Part shown: positions 43,641-56,507 of the stretch, piece after piece
Layout: the number at the start of each line of letters is the position of its first letter
Numbering within the stretch: position 1 is the first letter of the stretch
Assembly (NCBI GenBank): GCA_032158295.1
Contig: CM063248.1
Span: 18,276,787 to 18,340,786 of the forward strand
Direction of reading: 5' to 3'
DNA length: 64,000 bases
Origin: Pycnopodia helianthoides
Taxonomy: Eukaryota; Echinodermata; Asteroidea; Forcipulatida; Asteriidae
Notes under the pieces: model-generated
Database searches by the model: none
The model's input: the letters and a program-made list of their open reading frames with translations, nothing else
Told to the model about the DNA's origin: nothing
Translations under genes and position numbers: made by a program

Positions 43641-45177
43641 CCATTCGAAGACCCCTTAAGTTACCATTGATTATTTTGATTACCGTAGTCAGATAAGCCC
43701 TAAAAGAACGTGCACAGATTCACTCCTTTTCACTCGTGCGCGATGGTTGGTCGTATGCTGTATCCATCGAAAATTAGCGGGGGCTTGATGGGAACCAATC
43801 AACTTTTCCAAGGAGCAATGATGCACTTATTGCTCAGTTCCCATTGACAAAACTTCAAGATGGTACAAAGTCAGCAGCAATCCATTTCAATAATTACCGC
43901 AGTATGTGCCCAAAGACTCTCGTTTAAAGTTGATTCAAGGAGCTGTTAATAGTCGTCATGAAAAATGTATAATCTCAAACATTATATATAAAGAAAAACC
44001 TGACTAAATATGCCAAGGTAAAACTGGACAGGTTTTGTTTAAGCATCGAAAGACCCGTGTATCAACTCAATGATATTTCTAAAACATGAATTTCCGTTTC
44101 TTTCAGTAAATGCTTTACAGAGTAATCTAAGAGAAGCTTCCTCAAAATAAATGGGGAAACTCTTTGAAACCAATGTTGCATCGTCCGTTTTTAAAGAAAA
44201 AAAACTGTTTTCCCCCTTAAGCAAATGTTGATGTTTGGTTAAATATATATATATACATTTATATATGTATATATATTTCAAACTTAACTGTTACGCATTG
44301 TTTACAAGAACGTTAGCAGCAGGGAAACGGATTTGAATTTACCGGCACCTATAGCAGCACGTGTGTCAAACAACTACCGTAATACGAGTATACCGTAAAA
44401 CAAAAACTACAACACTTAAACGTAATTCGTTATGTGATGTTTGCACTCTCCTCTTAAAGCCGGTTATTGTGGTCAACTGTTTACGGTTGACTCCTGCATA
44501 CGATGTATTCACACGTAATTTGCATGGCCATTGTTTGGCACCGACGTTGCATATCACCGTCAAGTTACTGAAAGTGTCAACTCAACCGAGTGTATACCTG
44601 CAAGGACAAATTGTTGTTGTTTTGTGATGAATGTGTTTTCTGTACACCTGTTTACACGTATTGATAATGTTGCATCGGTCCACCAACAAAACATGTTTAT
44701 TAAAAAAAACGAATGTTTACGTAAACAAATAAACTTAGCGCACATTGTCTCTACACAACACATTTTCATTAGAGATATTTTTACATATTTGACCTTGCAG
44801 GGGGAGAAAAATCGTTTTATCGGATTTTCATGCGACGGTGGAATATCGATTCTGATCTAAAAACATAAATTATCAAACATTTGCACCAGCCTAATTATGA
44901 GGTGAAAAAGCTGATGGGTTTCATTTGCAATCATTGGAGAATTTATGCACAGAAAGCAGGAAGTTTAACCGAGGGTTCATTTATTCACTTCTGAGAGAAT
45001 TTCTTTTAAACTCACTTTAAAACTGTTCTCATTTACTTTCATGCGGCAAACGGTCACTAGACATTTTTTTTCAGGATAAAACACTGAAATGAAAACAAAA
45101 AAAGTTATATTCTATTTTGTTCACTTTAAATTTTGAGATGGTTTCATTTTGGTTAGAGATTTGTTCCATAGCATACT
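43641..45177. other. No gene supported
   Basis: AT-rich with an ATATATATAT cluster near 44244-44277. Open frames on both strands (44361-44860) have no motif. Confidence 0.45.
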
Positions 45178-45532
45178 CTGGGCCCAATTTCATAGAGCTG
45201 ATTAGGCACAACAAGTAGATAAGAACAAAACAAGTTTGCGTGTGCCAGATTAAGGTTACCAGCCAAAACACCATGTTAAATGGTCAGCCTGGTGTCCTGC
45301 TCACCCTTGCTAAGCAGTTACTTGTTAAGAAATATTTTCTGCTTGAGCTGCTTAAACACAAAATGTAGCTAAGCACAATAAAGCTATGCTGACCAAAATA
45401 CGTTTACCAGCGAAAATACCATTCCACATGTACCAACTGCAACTGGTACCCTACGTATTTTTTTTAAAGCTCAGCAGAAAATCATTAAGCACTATTCGCT
45501 GCCCGAAGCAGCCCTATGAAATTGGGCCCAGG
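45178..45532. mobile_element. Family-P element, two copies side by side
   Basis: The outer ends are CTGGGCCCAATTTCATAGAGC and GCCCTATGAAATTGGGCCCAGG. Inside, GGTTACCAGCCAAAACACCA (45255) and GTTTACCAGCGAAAATACCA (45403) show that the body occurs twice in the same direction, so this is a tandem or one element next to a partner. Confidence 0.65.
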
Positions 45533-47264
45533 CTGTTTTTCATTTTTGATGCGACATCATCACTAAGTGAGTTGCAGCGATTGCAAATTAGGGCGTTGAC
45601 AGAGCCGGCCTGACGAGGCAGAGAGGAAGAGATAGGGGGGGGGGCATCAGCAATAGCAGAATGGTATAGGTCCCCATGCCCGGCTCCACATAAACACCCA
45701 ATGCGCTGCTGAGAGTAATTGAAAAGCGTGAGATGACCGAGCTGGTGAAAGAGAAGAGAATGCATTTCCTGGATGCCGTGACATCTCTCTCTCTCTCTCT
45801 TTCTTTCTCTGATCAAAACCTCGTACATGAAACTGAATTTCTCCTGGATCTCCTTCTGATCTCTTTTTCTTAGGGTCTATTACAATTCTTTCTCGCTAAT
45901 ATCGGCCCACCACAGTCTTAGTGACGCCTCTCACACTTTTTTTAATATTTTTTTTTTACCAACGGCATCCACTCGGTCTTAAACTGAATCCAGCAATATC
46001 CTATGTATCTTCGCAACATATCTCCCGTCTGAATCTCTTCAGAAAACCTCTTCAAGGTAAAAACTTGTCCCATCGAATCAGCTATAATAGTGATGTTATA
46101 AAAATGCGTTCAAAATACGTTCATCAAATCTGCCATGCACTTATTGGTTTGAATGTTGTTTCCTTAGTACCGCGGACAAAGCAAACTTGGGTTTGTATAA
46201 CCGGAACATAAAGCAACATTCTCCAACGCGCGAGTGCGTCAGGTGGGCGGTCAAATAAATACAGACTCGTAACTGAACCAACGGGAGGTTATATTCAATA
46301 ATTGAAAACCTGTCATCTTTATTATTAGTTTTTTTTCTTCTCCTCATTTCCGAAAGACTTCTCTTCTTTTTTCAGGAAAAAAAACATTCAAATTTCAAAA
46401 GGGTAATGTATTTCCTAGCCGTCATTGCCGAGTTACAGCTGTAATGAAATATCGATCGAGACCCAACGGGTTTTTATTTGGAGTTTGCCACAACATTGAG
46501 TGTTTTTTAGAACGATGACGCTATTTACAAGGCTTATGGTCCCTATTGACAAAAAGGTTTGCAGTTTATGTTTTTTTAAAGCCTATACATCAAATATTGG
46601 GCCTATTTGTCATGTTGTCAAAGCTCTCAGAATATTAAACAATGAAGTTTGCAGTTACTTTCTCGTGGCAGCTCCCCACTCCCCCAAACAGTTTAAATAA
46701 ACGAACAATAAATAAATTTAAAAAAAACTCTCACAAATCATCACGTTTCGGATGTCAAGCGATTTACAACATGAAACATTTTTCTTGAAAGTTTCGTAGA
46801 TTTTTATGAATAATTCTTGGAAACGAGCGTCACCGAATCTTTGGGGAAAGTTTAAGACGAGTGGATGTACACCGGTCGTACATCATCGGGGAATCTTGGG
46901 TCCCCCTATACATTAAAACATACGAGGGAAACCAAATCACGCGGTTTGACATCCAATCACGCGCTAGACTTGCTCAGTCAGTTGACCGTATCATTCTTAC
47001 TCGCTACTCCAACAGAATGTCTAAAACCTTGCCCCCGACGTATTGGGACTTTGTCAATTGTCTGGGTCTACAAATTCCACAAACTACTGGTATTAGAACT
47101 AGGAATTGTAGGAACACATAGTTCTATAGTCAAATAAAAATGTGTGATTCCACCCCTGTGAGTATATTTCTTCCAGTAAAAAGTACAATGAGGTAATCAT
47201 ATTTCAATCTGTAATGCCCTCTACTTGAGAAAATTAGTATTTCGAAAATTAGTATGTCCCAACT
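45533..47264. other. No gene supported
   Basis: A G10 run lies near 45636-45644 and a CT-rich run at 45782-45808. The frames at 46861-47137 in two registers are suggestive of a decayed coding relic but I cannot assign it. Confidence 0.4.
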
Positions 47265-47372
47265 TGAGTTCACTGCAGTTGCACTCAAGTTGGGTCAGTC
47301 CCAACTATAAGCTGGGCGGTCCCAATAACGGTTGGGCCATCCTGACTATAGTTGGGCATCCTAGGTTTATTT
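47265..47372. repeat. Cluster of CCCAACT/AGTTGGG inverted repeats
   Basis: Within about 110 bases: CCCAACTTGAG, CTCAAGTTGGG, CCCAACTATAAGCTGGG, CCCAATAACGGTTGGG and ACTATAGTTGGG. These can form several small hairpins. Confidence 0.6.
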
Positions 47373-47428
47373 GGGATCAATCATACGAATAAGGCGTTAC
47401 ATGATTCCCGTAGTTGGTACAGTATCAG

Positions 47429-47448
47429 GTGTGTGTGTGTGTGTGTGT
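47429..47448. repeat. (GT)n microsatellite
   Basis: Ten GT units. Confidence 0.9.
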
Positions 47449-49200
47449 TAGATGTTTATAAAAAGGTCAAACGCGCTTCCAATATTGCATGCATTGTAAA
47501 TCACATAAATGATACGACAGAATGATTAGTGAAAAGTAAATAAACACAAATGAAATATCCAAGTTCTGCCTAAATCAGTAGAAACTAGATTGTTAAATTT
47601 TCTATTAACTGATCATTCAATATCATAAGTATATTTAACAAAAACTGTGTGTGATAAAATAACTTTGTGCGCCTTACACAGTAATACACGGCACAGCTAC
47701 TCCACCCTTCAAAACACGACAATTGCGTGGTTTTGAATGGTCAGTTAACTTAAACGTAAATGAAACTGAAAGTAGGATGCTAAGGTAAGATAGTAAAGGC
47801 TGCGAACTGTATAACCCCACCGTACTTGATTTAAGTGTTCAACGAAACTTTTGCACAGTAACAAATAACGAGTAAATTTGAGTGTTTAACCGTAACAATT
47901 TTCATATGACGTAATAGTGCCGTATGTATTTACCGAGCTGTATAATTACAATACATAACTTAACTTGCCAGAAAATCAAAGACACTGTGTGCTATGGCTC
48001 TTTACCATACAGAACAGCCATTGTTTCCCTCCCTTTTTTGATTTACTCGACACAACCAAAGTGAGGCTGAAAGTGGAAATAGTCTGTACCCTTGTTATGT
48101 TCGCAGAATAGGTACTGTCACTGCCAATGGGGGGGGGGGGGATACATGGAACACGAGAAAGTAATAAAAGTGTGTATTGCTCATGACATGAAGACCACCA
48201 CAATGGTCTGAATTGTGACCGAAAGGAGTTGTAAAATTCGGCACAGAGGGACAGTTCTTGTTTTGCTTGATAATGACCAGACTAAGGTCATGTACATTAT
48301 GTCTAAATGAAACAGGTCAACATACAACCTTTGTCCTAGTACAATTATCGAATTTTTGCGGACTATACCGCATCAAGTGTTCGGAAGAAGGGCGTGAAGG
48401 CTTTATGCCTTTCTTCCAGGCACACAAAGTACGTTTTCAGTGACAGAAGGTCGTAAGCAATAAAATGACTCCTGACAAAAACACATTGCATCACTGTTAC
48501 ACTTTTGTTACCAGAATTGGCCCCAAAGACATGTTTTCCCATTCCAATGCAGAACTTAACCTTCCTACGATGGCTAATACGAATGGCAGACAACCGATCA
48601 AACTTTCCCACTCAGTTTTCTTGAACACACACTTTTGCACATGAATTGCTTATACACCCCTTCTCCGGTTATAACTTTTCGTTACGTCTTTCTCCCCGGA
48701 GCGCAACGGTAGTTAAGTATTCAAACGAGCATCTGAACGATATCAAAACAATCTGCTAAACCTTTCGCACGCCAAGATAATGACCTTACCTTAAGCAGCC
48801 AACCCGAGTTGTTATTTTATTCAATATTTTCAGATATTGCCAGGAAACAGTCTGATATCAATGGATCGTATGCATTGACGTCATCACGCCGCTATCTTAG
48901 AGGTAAAGCTATGATGCAACAATGGAAAACGCACATCTACGTATACGCGCAGCGCGCAGAATGGGCCAATGAGCAACCTTCTTTTGACCTCAAGCCCAGG
49001 GCGCCCTACACAAATGACGTCATGTGCATAAGGATTATTATCCCCATGGAATAATTGGCTGTCGAATTTGGTACACAGATTTTGGTTTGAAGACACAGAA
49101 ACGTCATCAGAAATGCACCAAAAAAGCGTCTGCAAATTACATCCCACGAAAGTGACGTCGCAATTTTCTTTGTATGAGCATCAAACACTTTGAACTCTAT
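47449..49200. other. No gene; family-T relic and poly-G
   Basis: 47985-48115 holds a diverged family-T piece (GTGAGGCTGAAAGTGGAAAT). A G12 run is near 48129-48140. 48385-48430 (GAAGGCTTTATGCCTTTCTTC) is a small hairpin like the GCTTCAGGCATGAAGCCTTT segment of the 56.8-kb element. Confidence 0.45.
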
Positions 49201-49372
49201 TTTGTTCGTTTGTTAGTTTGTTTGTTAGTTGGGGTGATGAGTTGTTTGTTTGTTTGTTTGTTTGTTTGTTGGGTGTTTGTTTGTTTGTTTGTTTGTTTGT
49301 TTGTTTGTTTGTTTGTTTGTTTTGGTTGTTTTGGTTGGTTGGTTGGTTGGTTGGTTGGTTGGTTGGTTTTGG
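49201..49372. repeat. (TTTG)n then (TTGG)n microsatellite
   Basis: About 20 TTTG units grading into eight TTGG units, with a G6 end. The open frames on both strands (Cys-Leu-Phe-Val or Lys-Gln-Thr-Asn repeats) are artefacts of it. Confidence 0.92.
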
Positions 49373-50136
49373 GGGTTTCACCTTTTCTCGTCGGTCAGCA
49401 AAAAATAAAAAATACAATCGAAATGTGGAATATTAAGTGAGGGTCATTTCCCTTAGTTTGAACTGAGGCATAAACAAGATTAAATCTAGCCGAGAATATA
49501 TTCCTTTCTTTGTTGCGGACCGACCACCTTGTTTTCACCCCTCAGTGAGTCGTCTCTTCAATTCTGAAATATGAATTTTGTTTATCGCGATGCTTCGGGT
49601 AGGTACACTACGGTGTCTGCGAACAAAACACCCAATGTACGTTTAATGTATACAAAAACAAGCGAGACGTCAATTGTCACGATACCCTTTCAATCGAATA
49701 TTGAGAAGGAAAAAAAACGTAATTGATTTGACGGTTCAAACCATACGGTTATAAAACTGTTACATTAATATGGAAATAATGTAATTTGCAGTATTTGTTG
49801 TTTTGCATTTATATGTTCATGTGGAATGAAGCGAAAGCCAGCCGAGTATTGCCAAGATCAGATAGGGGATTAGTACAATCCGGAGGGGGGTAATGCAAAG
49901 CAGGTGTGAAGATAGCGTGGCTTATTACTTGATGAAGACAACGTATGACGTTTGTCCTTTCAGTTTGTAATATTTGTAACTAAACTACGGTTTGCAAATC
50001 TCTACTGATAGAGAGCCCAAGACCAACCAAAATTAAAAAACAAAGAAACATGCATAACTATCAATAAATTAATTTGAAAAAAAAACGCACCACCCCGACG
50101 CTCTTTTCCCTCAACAACTCGGTGCAGCTGTGACTT
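49373..50136. other. No gene supported
   Basis: AT-rich, no repeat recognised. Confidence 0.5.
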
Positions 50137-50262
50137 GGATCAAATGTCATAGAGCTGCTTTACTCACAGGAAATTAGCTAAGCACAAAACAATTTTGCTT
50201 ACCAGATAATGGGGTAACAACCATTTATTACCTATAGTGATATGTACTGTTAGTGACAGGTC
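50137..50262. mobile_element. Family-P fragment (left arm)
   Basis: GGATCAAATGTCATAGAGCT, GCTTTACTCACAGGAAATTA and GCTAAGCACAAAACAATTTT resemble the family-P left arm. No right end found. Confidence 0.45.
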
Positions 50263-50703
50263 AACCACTAGCTTTCCATAGCAGAAACTGGCTGACAGTG
50301 TTTTCAATTATTGCAGTACTAAATAAAGCAAACATATTTTTGAAGATCAATGGTCACTACGTTAGAAATTGGTGCAGGCCAAACAGAACGGGATATCAAC
50401 TTTCAGGTACCGGCATTGGTTGGGGCGGGGGGACGGGCGGACGACATCCTCCAATCATCTTGTGTTCAGGGGTTACAATTATTACAAAATCTGTGCAGTA
50501 TCTCTAACGGAAAGGCTGTTGAAACAGTTACGTATAATTTATGTACAATGTGAGATGATTTGGAGTTGTTTTCCGCATAACATTCAGTGGGCATTACACG
50601 TTGTTTTCCTGTAATTTTTTTTAAGCTGCCAACTGTGTGTTTATTGTTGTGCAGGTTTTGGTATAACGTGAATAATATAACAACATGGTAAACAACCTCC
50701 TAC

Positions 50704-50917
50704 ACCCTGAAGTGACCTGGAATCGGGTCCCGTAAGGCATTACCCATTTCTGGGTCAGTACAACCCCGAAACTGTGTCAACATGACCCAGAAATGGGTCA
50801 CACTGACGCAGAATCCGAGTTGAAGTCCCGTTTTTCCTAAGACCACTCATCCGGGTCAGCCTGACCCAGAAATGGGTTTAAGGCCTCCAGAGACCCGGAA
50901 TCCGGGTCAACTTCTGA
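50704..50917. repeat. Repeats of GACCCAGAAATGGGTCA / GACCCGGAATCCGGGTCA
   Basis: Seven or more GACC(C/T)(A/G)GAA...GGGTC motifs, each an imperfect palindrome, in about 200 bases: near 50713, 50747, 50783, 50801, 50850, 50862 and 50891. The block stops exactly where the family-P element begins. Confidence 0.7.
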
Positions 50918-51166
50918 CCAGGGCCCAATTTCATAGAGCTGCTTAGCACAAAAATTTGCTTAGCATGAAATTTTTGCCTCGATAAAAACAGGATTACCAG
51001 CCAAATTTCCACGTGATTTTCAGGGTAAGCAAACAACAGCTGAATACCATTAACAAGCAATATGCAACAAATGGAAATTTGGTTGGTAATACTGTTTTTA
51101 TCAAGGAAGAAATGTCATGCTAAGCATATTTTCGTGCTTAGCAGCTTTATGAAATTGGGCCCTGGG
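50918..51166. mobile_element. Family-P palindromic element, best preserved copy
   Basis: 249 bp with terminal inverted repeats of about 100 bp. CCAGGGCCCAATTTCATAGA...GCTTAGCATGAAATTTTTGC...GATAAAAACAGGATTACCAG matches the reverse complement of the right side with few changes. No coding capacity. Non-autonomous MITE-like element. Other copies: 6203, 13157, 13767, 14675, 27018, 45178 and 56508. Confidence 0.82.
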
Positions 51167-52390
51167 AGTTTTATTGGTACTGAAAGAAGTCTGCATCAAA
51201 CCATTCAATAAGTTGGCTGAATACGACTAGTGAATATCATGGTACTGAGTGGTATATGTACATTTATCAAGGAAGTGTTCGATTAAAAACACATCTATAT
51301 TGGGTTTTTATACAATATGTACAGAGGGGCATTCAAAACCACGGTTACATTTTACATTTTTAGCAAGTCTATTGAACAAAAGCTCTGGAATCGAAACTTC
51401 CCTTTTATTATTATCTTAGACTGTGAAGTAATACAGAAACAACGTGCATTGGTGCCAATGAAAGATCAATGCGATTTATGTTAATAAAGTTCATATCTAT
51501 TTTAATTTAACAATAGAACGGCTGAACCGTGTGTCATTTTTTTTTTCCTGGGCCATTTCTTTTATTAATATGGTCATGATGGACGAGTGAAATAAAGTAT
51601 ATAATAATATCAAAGGAGCAATTGTCTGGCTGAATGCCTCAGTTCGTGAATTCATTATACCCTGTTCTTTCTAGTGCATGCTCGAATGTTTGGGGGAAGT
51701 GCAGCGTGTAATACGAGGCCTCAATCGTGAGCTAACGCTAATGCATTTTTTCCCCGTTTTCCTCTTTACCCTTTATGTCTTTCTTTTTTGTCATTTTTTT
51801 TGAAAGAAAGAGAGCTTATAACTCTTCTGCATTTCTACGCTACCGAGAGGTCTCATGGGTTAAGACAGCGACGTGTTTACGTCTTAAATCAGAGGGTGAG
51901 GGGTAAACACAGCGGTGGGGGGAATTTGTGAAATTGGCTGTTAGCTGTAAGAAGCCAACATTTGTCTCAACGAAATCGCCGTCTAGCGTCGAGGGTGTGA
52001 TTTATACTGCGAGGGAAAAATCTAGGCCATGGTGTAGCAACCGTTTCAGATTTTAGGTTTGTTTGGAGTGGTGTCGTTGCGCTATTCTGTTATGCCAGAT
52101 AATCCTGTTCAAATAACGTTTCTTCCTTTATACGAAAAGACTGGTTTCTTCACTTCAATCGCAAATAAAATGCAAAAATTTTCCAGTATTAAAAAACAGC
52201 AGTTCTGCAAACATTTACTAACGTTCTTGAGTTCCATCTAATTGGTTAGTCCCAAGGTGCTACCACTACCGTCCTTGTTTCATCTATCAGACTAACAAGG
52301 CTATCATTATCATTGTCGAAATGTTCTCGAGTCAAAGGAACTATTAAAGCAAGCTAGTATGAGTAAATGTTGCCTCATTGCCAGTGCTGT
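51167..52390. other. No gene supported
   Basis: AT-rich. No splice-supported exon. 51840-51925 (GAGAGGTCTCATGGGTTAAG) may be a very old tRNA-like piece but has no B box. Confidence 0.45.
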
Positions 52391-52560
52391 ACCTTATCTT
52401 GATTCAAGGACAGTACCGGCAAGCGCACACCAGTTTTGCCACACTGTCATGGCTGTGCTTTAATACCTTGATTCACAGAGAGTGTATGCAAGTTGTTCGG
52501 TATCACGAGTCTCGCCACCTCGTGTGCCTTATCTTGATTCAAAGAAGGTAAGAATCCAGC
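52391..52560. repeat. About 68-bp degenerate tandem repeat
   Basis: ACCTTATCTTGATTCAAGGA (52391), ATACCTTGATTCACAGAGAG (52461) and CCTTATCTTGATTCAAAGAA (52527) start three diverged units. Confidence 0.55.
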
Positions 52561-53934
52561 GATGTGCCAATGTTACATACCAATATATTCAACACGATGC
52601 CCACCCCCACCCCCTCGCCTGTAACTCGACCACTTCAAGTGAGACTCGGTTGCAAGAAAACAATCTTCCAATTGCATAATAACAAAAAGACAGCGGGACA
52701 ATTCACTAATGACACCACGAAGAACCGTGGTGGCGAGACGTGCAAAACATCACGCTGTTATCATTAGGCATTTTCACCGGTGACACAAATAGGCTCAGAA
52801 AAATTGACTTTAAAAAAAATTGATTGTCAATTATTACCCGCCTGGAATGAAGTAGTAGCACATTATGATTTTGCTTGAAAATGAAAATGCATTTTCGTAC
52901 TCGGACTTGTACGAGGATTTCTCTACACATGATTGAAACAGGCATGATAAAAAACCGTGTTTACAGAGATCTTATATCAGGCGCTCGCAAGGACATTTTG
53001 TTCCATAATAAGACGACTCCTCCCGGAACGCGGATAACTAGTTTCCCTTAAAGGGGAACCATGCTTTGTTGATTGGGGGGGGGGGGTGGTTAAGTCCTCC
53101 CTGCCTATCGTCTCGGTGGACGCCGGCTCAAATGCAACCTTGGGCCACGCGTGCGCGTGATCATTAGTTACTACACCAGAGCCAGATTTGTGAAGAAAGA
53201 AAATGAAGAAGAAAATTCTTCTTAGAAGACAAAGGATTCTCAGAAGAAAACGATTCTTAGAAATTGTGTCTACTTTTAGAAAGGGGATACATAAAAGGGC
53301 GATACATCGCACGGTTTTTTTTGTTTTTTTTTGGCTGGTAAACATGATAATATCCTAAGCACATTTTCCGTGCTTAGCAAGATTTGATAGCAGGCTATGG
53401 ATTGAACTGGACTCTTGTTACGGTGATTTCCTCCTATACGGTTTTGATCCCTATCTCCAAGCGAACATCTTCCCTCGTTTCGATGGCACCGCACATACTG
53501 TTTTCGTCTCAGCCTTGATTTGGTGACATTGATTTTGAACGGGGGAAACAAAAAAACTGTCGGTATACAATTATGAAGGTCTACTTTTAAAACAACATTT
53601 CCCAGACTCTCCATAATAGTTGTGTCATCGTTTGGTTTCAAGGGGGGGGGGGGAAGAAACAAATCAACGCCGGTAGAATGTAAACAAATCCCTGCAAAAT
53701 TTACGGCAAAACGTAGTACAGCCGGGTGCACACAGTTTATCGTAATTACGGTGAAAAACCTGCCAGTAATTCCGGTTGCTTTTTTTGTTTCCATAATTGG
53801 AAATGGATATACGACTGACATAATGATGTATTTACAGAAGCTGCGTCTAGAAAGCAGAACCAATTAAGCTCCCCACTTCAAAATAGATCTTTTAAAATTT
53901 ACGCTTTATCCATTAAAGCTAGCGTTTGGAAAGA
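52561..53934. other. No gene; poly-G and family-T relic
   Basis: G10 near 53077-53086 and G12 near 53642-53653. 53395-53595 has ACTGTTTTCGTCTCAGCCTT and TTGGTGACATTGATTTTGAA, a family-T relic. The long minus-strand frame at 53276-53863 crosses this repeat and the poly-G and is not credible as a gene. Confidence 0.5.
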
Positions 53935-54200
53935 TGTAACTATAGACCAAATTTACATAAGGACCATTTTGTCGACTAGAGGTCGATATAGACCTTCATC
54001 ATAATACTGCCACCATCTTGGTCGTGTTCATTGCATCCAATACCAAAAAGGAATAACAATGTCCAATGTACAAAAAGAACCAGACTGTTTTTCCTTCAAG
54101 CCTCGGTTTGGTTTACATTGATTTGACTGGGAGAAAATCAAAACGGACGCAGCATGATAAAGGTCTGTTGACTGGTACCTAACATAACCTTTTTGAGCGT
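53935..54200. mobile_element. Family-T element, reverse of the 38.2-kb copy
   Basis: CTGCCACCATCTTGGTCGTG, TTGCATCCAATACCAAAAAG, AACCAGACTGTTTTTCCTTC, AAGCCTCGGTTTGGTTTACA and TTGATTTGACTGGGAGAAAA, each the counterpart of a piece of 38193-38385 in reverse order. Confidence 0.6.
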
Positions 54201-55629
54201 GAGACCAGTATAGTATCGCCCGCTGTAGTCGACAAATCATTGTGCGAGGTTGGCCTGTAGCTGTAACTGTACGTTGACGCGTCATAGACTTTGTCAGTTC
54301 TGTGACGTTGCTATACTCGAGATGTTTTCTATGAAATTTTGGAATGTGGAATGTTTGTCTTTTGAGCTATTTCTGATGTGCATCTCCCATTAATAAACGT
54401 GTTTTTCATTCCCAAGCAATTGTGTAAGACCTGTTTTTAAGGCATTCAAACATAAACAAACTTAATTTTCATTTTGTTGGTAAAAAAAAATGACACCTAA
54501 ACAAAATAGACAGGTCTAAAGTGCTTATCATAAGAACTATGAAACACAATAATGATTATGTTGGAAATCGTTCGTTCCAAGTGCACGTTTGTTCAATATC
54601 TTGACTTCACTATGGCCAAAATTACGAATCACCCTCTGGATTGACTTAAAAAAACAAAATACCCGAAAATCCACAGGGACAAAAATGAATATTAGACTAT
54701 AGAATAAAAGAGCGTCACCATCGAGAGCTACTGGCTGATCGTCCATGAATATTTCATTGGTGTGCCTTTTCATAGCGATGTTTCTGCCTTGGTTCTGAGG
54801 CATATACTTACGGGTTTTTTTTTTTCTCTCTTTCTTTTCATTTCCCTCCTTTTTTCCCCCAACCAAACGCGACGTTAAATTTAGCAAGACCGGATCGATC
54901 GCATATGGATGCTGTATTTGCTTACAGCAAAACGGCCACTGGCCACCTCTACCCGTCAGCATCCGACCGTGCGTACCCGGTAAGGCAATATGCCCGGCGA
55001 GTCGATACAACTCTTCCGCACACCACACCTTTAAGCTTCCCCCTTCAATAAATCTACACACAACTTGAGTTTTTCAGTTAGCGTCCAGGGAATTTTTTCC
55101 CCTTCTTCTTCCCTTAGTTGGATTATCGTGCCATCCGTCAAAACAGATGGACAAAAATCATTGTTTTCAAGGCTGGAATAGTCCTGCCTCCCTTGAACAG
55201 ATCCGGTACTGCTACATTATGTAATTGTTCGTTGCGGCAGGCAGCATTTTATCAAACACGCCTAAATATCCGAACACCGACAAAAACGTAAAGGTACGTC
55301 GTTAGATAAATCCAAAGACGCTACAACAACATAGTAAACTAAACTTTTGAGGAACTATTCCATTGGACAACTAAAAAACTAGAGGTCGTTTGCTAATAAA
55401 ATCACGATTATTTACCTGGTCGCATCGGATTGCCAATTACAACTGCCATAAAGAGTACAGGTGCATTTTTCATAAATGCACCTTTAGGATACGAAAATTA
55501 CAATACACTGCGCAGTACTGTTTGTTTTAATTGAGAGAGCTTGAAACTACTACATATCGAATACTGTTTAAGTAGTTTGTTTAATTGTTGCTGTTGTTGT
55601 TGTGTGTGTGTAAAATGATAAACATATAA

Positions 55630-55632
<3 letters not shown>
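54201..55632. other. No gene supported
   Basis: The 174-codon minus-strand frame at 54537-55061 includes a Lys/Glu-rich stretch from an A/G-rich tract and no recognisable domain. Confidence 0.4.

Positions 55633-55664
<32 letters not shown>
55633..55664. repeat. (TA)n microsatellite
   Basis: About 16 TA units. Confidence 0.9.
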
Positions 55665-55668
<4 letters not shown>

Positions 55669-56507
55669 AACGGCAACCGTAGTTAAATGTTTGGCAGACG
55701 TAAATCACTGTAAAATCGATTTTTAAAATAACCCTTTTGATGGTGTCTGAAATAGGTTGCCTAACCACACAATCATTATATTTAGGCCTATATATTTAGG
55801 CCTACTGTTACTTCAACAGCACCATGTATTAGTTACGGAACCCAAACCTCTCACTGTACCAGCTTATTTTCACTGCACCATTCAGTCAAAAATAAATCCC
55901 CGGTAGTATTACGTTTAAAAAAACCTCAACAGAAGAACGGTTGCAATGACGTCACCGCGGCGGATAAGAAAAAAAAACTGCAGCCGCCCTATTAATAGAA
56001 CTGGTCTAGTTACCGGTCCCCTAATTATAGTTTTATTGAGGCACTGTAACGTCATGTTCAGAGGGAACAATAACTGCATTTATGAATAATGATTTTGTTT
56101 TGTTTTGTGTGTGTTTGCTCGTGCCCACTGGTTTTGACCGATTTCTTGGAGGCGAGTTTGGACTGCCTCTGCCCATGTTTAGACAGGTTATTCCGGAAGG
56201 CAAAAATAGATCTCTTGTTTCTGGTCGCTGCTCAACTAATTAGGCACATCATGTCAAGATGTTATTATTATTATTTTTGTTTTTAACAAAACCCGAGCCA
56301 ACTGTTTGAAGGAGATATCAAATGATTCAACCTTTACAGAGAGAGATTCAATGAGTAATGTTGAATCATCTCGAAAACCGAATCGCTCGACGTTAAGCGT
56401 TTCATCAAATCGTCCTAAATAATATATAAACAATTAACCTTTTGGTTAAAATAAATAAATAAACACAAGCAACAATATTTTGTTGAACTTAAATGTTGAA
56501 AACATCT
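55665..56507. other. No gene supported
   Basis: AT-rich, TGACGTCA at 55948. No exon seen. Confidence 0.45.

Noticed and set aside
49174..49440. Frames reading Cys-Leu-Phe-Val or Lys-Gln-Thr-Asn repeats
   Set aside because: Pure translation of the TTTG/TTGG microsatellite.
53276..53863. 195-codon minus-strand frame, longest after the GPCR
   Set aside because: It spans a family-T relic and a poly-G run, opens in a non-coding composition, and has no recognisable domain or splice support.
54537..55061. 174-codon minus-strand frame
   Set aside because: Begins without ATG, includes an A/G-rich low-complexity stretch, and no family is recognised.
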